From Pampus argenteus (lineage: Eukaryota > Chordata > Actinopteri > Scombriformes > Stromateidae): DNA of 64,000 nucleotides. The DNA lies in contig CM072864.1 in assembly GCA_036937835.1 (NCBI GenBank), forward strand, positions 18,768,001 to 18,832,000. Direction: 5' to 3'. The notes under the pieces were generated by a model. The model was not told where the DNA came from. It saw only the letters and a program-made list of their open reading frames with translations, and searched no databases. The translations under genes were made by a program, and so were the position numbers. Positions 41,501-53,500 of this stretch are shown here, piece after piece (position 1 is the stretch's first letter; each line of letters begins with the position of its first letter).

Positions 41501-44500
41501 AATATGAGCATCTTAAAGGCATCAACCATATTCATGGTGCCTCACTGTGAACTATCCAATCTGTGCAGGTACAGTGACTCCTGTTTACTTCTCTGACATT
41601 TATGTCTTCAAATGAAAGCTGTTGAGATTGTTAACTAATGCAAACTCTCTCCGCTGCAGCAAAGTTTCTGTTGTTGCATCTTTGCCTCAGTGGATTTCTT
41701 GAGTTAATTCTCCACCACTAATCTCTACCATTAGCATGGCTGCAGTTGTCATTTGATGTGGATGTCAAGCAAGTTGATATTTCTAACCCCAGTTCTCATC
41801 CAGTACTTTTTTTGTTTTGAATAGGCTACTGTTATTGTGCCAGTTTAGTTCTCTATGATTTCTGTCTATGATTTGGATTCGTTTTGCAGTAGTTTTGGGT
41901 AAGAGATATAATTACAGAGGGCGACTTCCTTTTAACTAAAACAAGTATATTAGTGGTGTTGTCTGCCTGAGTTTTTTTTTTCTTCACAGACTGAATTGGT
42001 GCTGGATCACCGTATTGCAACGTCTTCTTTTGTAAAGGATTTTACTTTTCTTTCTTTTCTTTATGTTACTTATTGTTTTCAAATAAGATAGGCTGTACAT
42101 TTTATTCATTACAGAGATAAACGATCTTCACTGCAAATAAAGCTCTCTGTGAACGTACTTTTTAGGCTTGGTTTTATGGCTTTGATTTATAATATATTAC
42201 GTACTCCTGTGAAATGCTTGTCCACATCTTTTTGGTTTCTGCCTGCATGACTGGATGCAATGTTTTCAAGTGGCTTGGAAAAGACACTCTGTCTTCTATA
42301 CTGATACTAAATGTCCCACACCCTCTCCCACCGCCCCCTTAAGTACTCACCCGTATAACAGTGCTTTAGGCTTCCTCCACAGACACCACCCACCCCAATC
42401 TACAATTCCTTGGCTCCCTGTGGCTGATCTTTTTTTTTTTTTTTTTTTTTGCGTGAATTCATGGTTTTGTTGTTAACATAATTTTTTGTTTCAAAATGAA
42501 ATTTCATACCTCTTGCCAGTTGTTCAGAACAAATTCTATTTTGGCTTTTGCCGTGTTCAGGAGAGATTTGCGGCTTCAGGATCCACGGGCAGAATGTTCC
42601 CTTTGAGGCAGTGGTCCTGGACAAGTCCACTGGTGAGGGGGTCATCCGGACCAAGGACAAGCTGGACTGTGAGCTGCAGAAGGAGCACACCTTCACTATC
42701 CAAGCGTACGACTGTGGAGAGGGTCCTGATGGCGCCAACATGAAGAAATCCCACAAGTGAGTCAACCTCTGCCATTTCAGAAGGGTTTTGTTTTGAATCT
42801 AAGTTTGCAAACTATTTTTGTAGTAATTTATAAAGTAATATTTCTAGCAAAAATGCCAAATGTTTGCAAACATTTGCCATCATTTCTTTGCCATAATGTC
42901 TTAAACCTTCTCTTATAAATGTCTATGTGAATGTTCCCACAATGTAAAGAGTCTTTTCTGCCATAACCATGTGAGGTGCAACTTATGTGTCTGTCTCAGT
43001 TTGTGGTGCGGGACGCATTTCATTAGCTAGCCTTTCTTTACAAATGAATTGAATTTGTCTCGCCAGGGCCACTGTCCACATCCAGGTGAACGACATCAAT
43101 GAATATTCACCAGTGTTTAAGGAGAAGTCCTACAAAGCCACCGTTATCGAGGGAAAGAAGTATGACAGTATCCTGAAGGTGGAGGCGGTGGACGCCGACT
43201 GCTCTTTCCAGTTTAGCCAAATCTGCAACTATGAGATCGTCACCCCTGATGTGCCCTTCACCATCGACAAAGATGGTGAGGACCTTCACCAATCAGACTT
43301 ATCTTTCAGCTAAAAGCTGCGGCACGTGCCTAATAGCCACAATTTTAATGACACATCACATCGTCTGTTGATCTGTGAAATCAATGGTGCTGCAAGATTG
43401 CCATTTAGTCTTCACTTTAGTTTGTTGCAGTGCGAGGTAATGGCAGCCCCCTTGAAATGTCACCCAAGATGGTCAGCCACTCGTGGATTATTTATCTTTG
43501 TGTCTCAAAATTAAAGATCCTATAAAAAAAAAGACATCAGATATCAAGGTTCAGCTGATGTGGTTCCTGGCCATGATAAAAAAGAAATATGGGCAGTTGA
43601 CAACGTGTGTGTCAGTGTGACGATAGATGTTGCTCAACTGTGACGGCTAATTAGTGTTTCAGCTAAACATATGAAAAGAACTTGATAGGAACAAACAAAT
43701 TGCATCAGATTCTTTTTTTAATCTCTTGCATGCCAATCAGACTCTGTATACAAATTAGCTCGCTAATGAGTTTAGCATCTCAAGGAAAAAAATGGAAGTC
43801 AAAATATTATGAAGTAGCCCAAAGAGAATGTCAGTCAAAATATTATGCTTTTTCTTAGTTAATTAAAATTTTATCAAAATTGCAATATACTATACTGCAT
43901 TTCTCAAATCACAGAAGGCGTTGTTATTTGTTGAAGGACAAACAAAGGCAAAATACCATCTTAAATTAAATATTGTTGTGCTGCAGAGATGTCCTGGCCT
44001 ACATATAATATCCTACAGACCTATGAAAACATTCGTTTGGTACAGATCCCTGCTAAAATCACACCATAATTATTTTAATATTTTTCCAATGAAAATGAGA
44101 ATAATGATGTAAAAATTATCATTCCCTCTAATCGCAATTGTAGTATCAGTCAAAATAATCACATTAGATATTTTTTCAAAAATTGTTCAGCCCTACTTTT
44201 TACTTTTACTTTTACTACTTGACAATTTCCTAGCATCACTGAAGCTTTGAAATGAAACAAAGAGCAGCACTGGCACTTATAATGTATTTGTTTTTATTCC
44301 TGCTTCTCTCAGGCTTCATCAAGAACACAGAGAAACTGAGCTACGGCAAAGAGCACATGTATAAGCTGACTGTGACTGCCTACGACTGTGGAAAGAACCG
44401 TGCCTCCGAGGACGTTTTGGTCAAGATCAGCATCAAGCCAACCTGCAAACCCAGCTGGCAAGGTATCAAAGCTCTGCTGTACTCGCTGTAGCTCGCCAGC

Positions 44501-47500
44501 CATTACTGTTTAGGTGTTTTTCTGTGATGAACAAAAGACCACACAGTCTAAAAGGTTATTTAACTCCTGTAAGCCGTAAGGCCTTTAACTATATTTTAAA
44601 GCACTGAAGTACTTGTTAATGAGTAATTACTATTGACAGGCCCTGTATTGACTACATCTTTTCATTCTTCACCCTCTCTCAGGCTTTAATAAGAGGATTG
44701 AATATGAACCTGGCACAGGCAGTCTGGCCCTTTTTCCCAGCATGCACTTGGAGACCTGTGACGAGCCAATCACCTCCATCCGAGCTAGCATTGAACTAGA
44801 AACCAACCATATTGGAAAGGGATGCGACCGTGACACCTACTCTGAGAAGTCCCTGCACAAGCTTTGTGGTAAGTAACTGCTAGCCAACAATACAGTATTG
44901 GCATAATTTCAGTTAATGTCGTAGGAAACTCCACTGGAAACCCTCGAATTGATTAATTTAAGTGCCCAGACCAACCTTTTGTCCACGTTGATTGTGTGTT
45001 CAGGGGCCAGCTCCGGCACTGTGGAGCTCCTGCCTGCACCCAGCAACTCTGCCAACTGGACGGTAGGGCTGCCCACTGATAACGGACATGACAGTGACCA
45101 GGTTTTTGAGTTCAATGGCACCCAGGCCATCAAGGTTCCTGAAGGCATGGTGAGCACCAGCCTGAAGGAACCCTTCACCATCTCTGTCTGGATGAGACAC
45201 GGCCCCGGGGCCCATGAGAAGGAGACCATCCTCTGCAACTCTGACAAGACGGGTAAGAAAAGAGTAGAATCATTTCAGAGTTGACTAAAATAAATATTTT
45301 AATCATAGTCATAATAGTATGTGATACAAATGGAACCACAAGGTAGCCAATCAACTAAAATATTGCTATAGACCTGCTATCACTTCTGCATTTATTACAG
45401 GTTTTCTAACATAAAGACTAACTTTACGTGACCATTAAATCAACTAATGGCTATTCATTAAAGTTGTTTATATTTTTGGTGTTGTTAAATGGTTGTTTAC
45501 ATCAGTGCAGTTTCTAAAACTGTTAAACAAAAGACACGTTCAGTTAAGAAACAAACAACATGCTTATTTTTTATTTAGAAGGTAAATTCTGAACTTCAAT
45601 GTGAATATACTTATTTATACAATCAAAGTAGGCTGATGGACAGTAATTTCAGTAAAAAAAACATATTTAAGCAGCAAGAAAAATACATAAAACTATATCA
45701 ACTGACTTGTACCGTATTATTCAGTATTACGGTAGTCATTAAGATCAGACATGATTTCAGCACCCTGTATTACCTTAAAATATTTGTGCCTACTAAAGGA
45801 TACAAAACCTGCATTTAATTATTTAGCCATCAAAGTGGCATACTCATTATTGCTGCACATATGGTGTCTGAAAATATGCCTCGCATAAAAACATTGTAAC
45901 TTCAGACTATAATCAGCTTGTGCTCAGCTGGCTGGCTAACACATGGAAGCCCACTTCCTTTTATATTTTCTTTCTCACCTCTGCTGAGTGCTTGCTGACC
46001 TCTACATTTTTGTCACTAGTAGTAAATTTTGCCTGTAGTCTCAAGCTCCTTGATCTTGTTGACTATAAAGTCTCTGCCATGGCCAGTGAAGTGGGGACAG
46101 TTCATCAGCTTCTGTCTCACTGCTTATATAAGAAGGATTACATCAGAACAGCAGTGCCCAGGACAGGAAGCTCCCAGACCCCTGATCTCAGCACCATTCA
46201 TGACCTCCATTCAGCACAATGTCTGTTTCACAGAAAGATGAACATCTCGCATTCAATTTGTTTTTCTTACATTTTTAATACTGAAAAACAGTAGTTGCTA
46301 ATTAATTTCATCCTTACAGTCATGTGGGGGGCCAGTTGATTAAAAATTGTCAATGTTCATCCTCCAAATATTTTCAAAGTTACAGTTTCATATTCCACTC
46401 TCAAATTCTCCCTTACAGAGATGAACAGACACCACTATTCGCTCTACGTGCACAACTGCAAGCTGATCCTTCTCCTCCGCCAGGATCCATCAGAGACTGA
46501 GAACTACAAACCAGCAGAGTTTCACTGGAAACTCGACCAGGTCAGTTGCTTCTACTACCAAACTTAAAGAATGCGGTGACCTGTGATGGCATGTTTTTAT
46601 ACCAAGAGTTACAGTGTGCTCTCTAATTTTTACAGTCCCAAATTAACAATTTCATTCCTCCTGTAATGTTCCTCACAGGCGTGTGACAAAGAGTGGCATC
46701 ACTATGTTTTGAATGTGGAGTTCCCCACTGTGTCGCTGTTTGTGGATGGGACTACCTTTGAGCCCTTCCTGGTTACAGAGGACTACCCACTACACGCCTC
46801 CAAGATTGAAACTCAGCTCACCATTGGTGCATGCTGGCAAGGTACAATCTTTATTTTATTTTTGGAGAAATGCTGCGAAATCAGGTATAACTCTCTTATA
46901 TGACAAAATGTATTCATGTACAAGTGAGCCTGAAGTACTGATATAAAGAAAGACACAAATCTTTGTTCGTTTCATTCTGCTTCTGTATCATTTGACTAAT
47001 TTTAATGCTTAAAATATTAAGATATTAAATGTCTAATGGAACCCGATTATCTGTTACTACTGTTGATTAGAGTTTGTTTAAAAATGTAGTGTGCATGTTA
47101 TTTTATGCAGTATTAATTCCCAAAAGATAGACCGTGACCTTGTATGTAGCATCTGAATCTCTCCTGCAGATCCTCAACCTTCCTCCCTGTATCTTCCTGC
47201 CTCTTGTTTCTGTCCTTTACAGAAATCTCAGGACATGACAATGACACTGAGACAGTCTCTGAGCCCACCTCAGGTTGCTCAATCTTTCCCTTACTCCTCA
47301 GATACGTCCATGTGTCCTCAATGTCCCTCCATGCTAACTGCATCCTCATGACATTTCGACTATAATGATTTCCATAAATTCTAGACTATTTCTTTTTACC
47401 GTTTCGAGCATGATGCAGTATGGATGAGACTGGTGTGATTTTTAATGCTGCCTGATTTTCTTTTGTGTCCTCCTCATCCTCTATTCATTCACTATTCTCA

Positions 47501-50500
47501 CTGCAGCAACTAGACAGTTGTTTTTTGGTTACAACGACTTGATACACAAGCAAAGCAGAAATTGACACATAAATGAGCACAAAACTATGACCTGGCTGCA
47601 GCATTTTGGCCATGCAAGCTCTTCTTTCAGAACATGACCTTTGGGTCAGAATCAGTAGCTCCTCCATATCGGATAACAAAGCTACAGCAACACACACAAA
47701 TACCACTGAATTACTGTGTGACCTTGAGACGTGGATGTCCAGGTTGTCTCTGACTCTGCAGTGGTACAGACTCCTGTTCAGTATGGATTAGTAGACACAC
47801 GACACGGTTATATCACTGCACATTCAGCAGGATTGATGCACTTCACAGAAATACTGAAATACACACTTTTATTGAAATGTCAAGGATGTATTTTGTGTAT
47901 TTAAAAAAAAAAAAAAATCAAGATACCCCCATTATTTTGTGAAAATAAGGTAACAAAAGAGGATTAATTTTATAATCTGAAATATTCCCTTCTTTGAGTT
48001 TCCTTTCTGTTCATGCCATTTGTTTCCACAGTAAGACATGCAGCAGTCCATCCTGTTAATGCAGATTTGCATGTGCCTGAGACATGTTTAATATCCATTT
48101 TTCCCCTGTGTTGCTCTAAGGGCCCCAGGCCTTGTAAGGACATACATACTAACTTGCATGATCGCTATTCACGCTGGCTTTGCACATTCAGACGGCATGC
48201 TTGAGGCGTCAGCCCAGAAAAGGTGAAGTCTATGTAATGTACACTTAAGTAACTATTTTTTGTGTGCGTGTTACTAATTTCTTCTACCCAGGTGGAAATG
48301 CTCGAATGGCTCAGTTTTTCCGGGGAAACCTAGCAGGGCTGATGATCCGCTCTGGCAAGCTGGAGAACAAGAAGGTGATCGACTGTTTGTACACCTGTAA
48401 GGAGGGCCTGGATGTGCAGCTGCCTGAGGAGGTAGCTTCAACTGTCAAGGTGAGGCAATGTGCATCAAGAAGACAATCTAACTCAGTGTTTTAGGCTTGT
48501 GACCCTTTAAGGGGTCATATACAACATGTATTAAATGACGCCTACAGTGTACAGTATTTTGGGAACTTGGCACATTTTATAAATTGCTTACTATCAGCTT
48601 GACAACGTATATCTGGGTATAAGTAATATCTTTTAAAGGCTTTACGTGACAAAGAATCACCATGTTTTTTTTCTCTTAGGTGGAGTTCAATCCCAACCAA
48701 TCCTCCCTGACCGTGGAAGGTGACGACATTGACGCCTTTGACAAGGTCATGCAGCACATCTCCTACTTGAACTCCCGCCAGTTCCCGACCCCGGGCATCA
48801 GGCACCTTCGCATCTCCACCACCGTCAAGTAAGTAGCAGAAGCCAAGAACACTTGACCAGTTGTTGAGCATTTGTGTAACAAGTTCTTTCTGCCTAGTAA
48901 ACATTCAGAGAAACTTTATCTTCAAACTTCTACTTCAAATGTAAGCATAGTTTGTTGAGGTGAAGTAGAGGTCAAGTTTTACCTGATTTCCATAAAAAAT
49001 AGAACTAACAACTCTTAAATAGTGTAAAATGTAGTGTTTGATCCCAGTAGTCAATGTCTGTCAAGTCCAACAGTGTCAAAATAAGGTTCAAAAATATCTT
49101 GGAACCAGTGTACAAACTATTGTTGAATGAGGCAGAGCGACTAGTAGCACTAGGAGAGTCTTATAGAAGAGATAAGAAGCCGTTATCTGTGGAGTCTTGC
49201 TGGTAAGATTTTCCACCTCGAGAGCTCTTGCTGGGGTTTAGGCTGGTTGAATACTTTGGGGGGTATCTGATGAAGAGGTGGTCCTCTTTCATTTTTGATA
49301 CACCTTAAAAGCTTAGTGATAGCAGTACTGGCACAAGCCTTTGTCACTAGAGGACTGAAGCAGGTATACAGCAGTTTTAGGGTTGGAGAACAACTGAGGC
49401 AGAAGAGCTCTATGATTCTGTTTTGTTTTCTTGTTCTCTTTGATGTAATTCTTTTTTTTTTTCAACTAATGTATTCAGAGACTGAAATATGAATGACAAA
49501 CGGCACTACATGTGCACATGTTTTAAAATAATGTAATAATTAGGGCTCTCAGGTTTCTGCTGAGTGTGCTTCCAGGTAGTGTTGCAGTTAAACATTTGGT
49601 TTTACTTGATTACACACAAATTTGCACATATTTGTTTTATTGCGTGGCCTCAGCAATTACACAAAATAACACATTTTCCTCTATACCTTCAGTTTCTATC
49701 TGTGAGGGCATCAATTCTAGCTATTGGTGCCATTACATCTAAATGAACGTAGAGTAAGCACTATAATAAGCATTTTATATGTGGAGTTGCTGTTCGCAGT
49801 CACAGTGAAATGAAATTCTTTTCGTCCCCTCCCCCATCATTAACTACACATGTTTACAAAACAAGTAATATTTTCATGTGTTTTTAAATGTTTCTTCGCC
49901 TTGCTGGAAAATGGCACATAATGCATTTAGTATTTGGCACTCATAAAAATAAAAATGCTCCCAATAACTCCTGAATACAGTTTCAGTTAATTTGTCTTGA
50001 GCTTTGTCGATCAGACAAATGTGACCGTCTACTGCTGAATTACTTTTTTCCCCTACACATCATTGTTTAAATGTATTCACTCGTAAGTAATCTCATCAGA
50101 ACATGCATAATTAGATAATGGAAACAGAGCAAAAATTCCTCGTCTTTAAAAGCAGAGGGTAGTGTAGCAACTACATGCAAAACTGATTTAAAAAATCCAG
50201 GATTCCCGGTATTAACAATTAAATCTTAACCCAGATGCTTCAATGAGGAGTCGTGTGTAACAGTGCCGGACGCTGAAGGTTACGTGATGGTGCTGCAACC
50301 TGAAGAGCCCAAGATCAGCCTTAGTGGCATAGACCACTTTGCCCGCAGCGCTGCCGAATTTGAGAGCCAGGAAGGTGTGACACTGTTCCCCGAGCTGCGC
50401 ATTGTGAGCACAATCACCCGCGAAGTGGAGGCCGACACTGAGTCTGAAGCTGCAGAGGGAGCTGATGATGACCCCACAGGTAAGAGAAATGCTCATCGGA

Positions 50501-53500
50501 CCCCTACATAACCCCTGGTAATGTTATAGGGAATTAGTAGATAAAGCCAACTTTATTTTTTAGTGGATTATTGGTGGTGTTCACGTAACAGCCTGTTCAT
50601 CCACTGAGTTATATACACTGATTTTCTACTTAAACACTGGCACACGTGTAATCTTAGTCTCGTGTGAAGCAGTATGATACAGAGTGATGCTTCATCCGTT
50701 GCCTTGGTTGAATTACCTTAGAACAGGTCTGTAGGCACAGTGAATGTGCAGTTAATAGCTGTGTTGATATACAGTAGCTGGGGAGGATTACGCCTGCAGG
50801 ATGAAAGGATTGGATAGACGGAGCGAGAGGGAGGGAGCGAGAAGAGGGATAAGTTGTTTACTACTTTATGGGAGGAGTCAGTTGACTAGCCTTGCCATCT
50901 GTTAGGCTTGTATATGAGCTAAGAGCAGGAGAGACAGTAAACACGCACTGAAGTTGACACAGATATGGGAAGATTTGGTGTCCTGTTAACAGCAGTCCAT
51001 ACGGGACAAAAGGGCTTACAGAGATCAGTTCCTATCACCTGCATTACCCTGCCCCACCTTACACAAGCAGGAAACAAGACAAGTCACAGTAGACGACTAA
51101 GAATCACCTAATAGGGCTTCCACAGAGGTGCATACTGTACGTGCATGAAATATATTTTTTTTACACAATATGTAGAACACAGGCTGCTTTAGTGGTGCTA
51201 TTAACTTTTTTCAATTAGTTATTATTGCATCTGTTCTTTAAATGTACAAATTAAGTAAAATAAAATAATGGCCTTTTAACATGCAAAACATTTAACATTT
51301 GCAGTTAATGCTGGTTCAACATGCTATAGTTCACAATGAGGGATCGATATCACTGATGACACTGTTTGAGTAGAGCCTTGCAACTCTTCATACTCAGTCA
51401 TTTTTCTACATTGTTCATTCAGTCCAAGAGACAGTGGTGTCAGAGGAGATCATGCACAACCTGGACACATGTGAAGTGACCGTGGTGGGAGACGAACTGG
51501 ACAGCGAGCATGAGAGCCTGGAGGTGGACATGTCCCAGCTGCAGCAGCGCGGCCTGGAGATGAGCTCTTCTAACCTCGGCCTTGTCATCACAGGTACAGA
51601 CCACTGAGCTGGTTATAATAAATTCTGTAAATTCTGTATAATGTGGTATTTTGACATATAAACAAATCAAAGTATGTAATCATGCAACTGCAGGCATTTA
51701 TAGGCATTAAGCTTGAACTGTTAACTAGAGTGATTGAAGGTCAGACTTAGTGTACGAGTCCATTTTTAATCTTAAAACTACAATTTCTTGTTTAGCAACA
51801 TGCCATTCCACAACATTACTGTTTTCCTCTTAATACAGTAAGATTTTACACCTTCTGCTGTTTGCTGCTCAAATTTCATGTTGACACAAGCTCTTATGTT
51901 CCAGGCGTGAACACCATGGCCAACTATGAACAGGTCCTGCATCTTATCCATTACAAGAACTGGCACACAGAGGCTCTCTTTGACAGGAAATTCAAACTGG
52001 TCTGCTCCGAACTCAACGGTCGCTACATCAGCAATGACTTCAAGGTCGAGGTATGACAGTGACGTCACATTCCCAAGTGATCCTGGTGCATTTTTGTGTC
52101 ATGTGTACATCTGAAATAGAAATCAAGTTTATGTGACGGTTTACATGTTTGTTTTTTGTTCTCTCTAGGTAAATGTAATCCACACAGCCAGTCCCATGGA
52201 GCATGCTAACAATGCCATGGTGCAGCCCAACTTCATCAACCCTGTCCATCACGCCTCTGTGGATCTGTCTGGTCACAACCTGGTCAACGCTCACCAGGCT
52301 TCAGGTACTGCAACACGGGAGCCGGACATTTGAAATGTTAGGGTTCAAATAAAATAATGTCCTTTGCATTGTACAAACTAACACTGTGTGCACACATCTC
52401 TCCCAGGTTACTTGTAACCTAAAACATCTCACAAAAAAAAAAGATTACATAATTTCAGTTTTAGTTCCACTTGACAAATCTTGACCATTTCAGTTCTTAT
52501 ACATGCATCCGTGTCGTCCTAAAACAAAATTACAGGCATCATGATAAATTCCAGAAACCCAGTAGTCCATTTTAAGCCAGTTCACAATCACTTGATGATT
52601 CAGCTTGCTTTTGTTGTTTGCACAAACCCTGCTGAAACTTACCTGAGTTGCAGTTTTTTACTTATCTGTTAAACTTTATACTGAAAATGTCAAATCAAAA
52701 CAGTAATTTGCTTAATTGTTGTTGTTGTTGTTGTTGTTGTTGTATTGCTGTGGATGGATTACATTCTATTAACCAGAAATGGGGCACGTATGAAACACTA
52801 GTTGTTTGCCTTTAATAGCACACGTTTAGGGATTACACTTGAGTGCTGCCTGTGACATCTGTACAGGCGGTGCTCTGAGCGCAACCTTTTATTTCCCGGC
52901 TTCAGTAATCTTCTGTGCTGTCAGACTCACTAAGCCTGCCACCACACAGGAGAGGCCCTTTACTGCTAATGTGGGCCAAAGTGGAGCAGGTTGGAGGGAG
53001 ACAAGGAAAGCTATTTAGAGAAAGAGACACACCTAGAGCTGTTGAAAGCATTCATCTGTAGTTTGCTTAGAGCACATTATCATCAGCACAGGCACACTAA
53101 GAAAGTAAAGCCCTTGAAATGCCCTCAGACAGATGTGTAAGCTGTGTCTCCCAACATAAAGCAGCAACTGGGTTTCGGCTCATGTGCAAATGGTATATAG
53201 TTTTCATCTAACCTGTCATTTTGTGTTTTTTTGCTCCTATGCAGTGGTTCCCAGCGCTGCCACTATTGTCATTGTCGTGTGTGTCAGTTTCCTGGTGTTC
53301 ATGATCATCCTGGGCGTGTTCCGTATCCGGGCTGCACACCAGCGCACCATGAGAGACCAAGAGAACGGCAAGGAGAACGAGATGGATTGGGACGACTCGG
53401 CCCTTACCATCACTGTCAACCCCATGGAGGTAAAGACATGCCCGCAGAGGGAAACGAGCAAGAATTTCAGTGATTAGCCAGAAACCTCAAACAAAGTGGT

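Noticed and set aside
45920..46294. 124-codon ORF in clstn1 intron 8
   Set aside because: Lies between two correctly spliced exons and has no family similarity.
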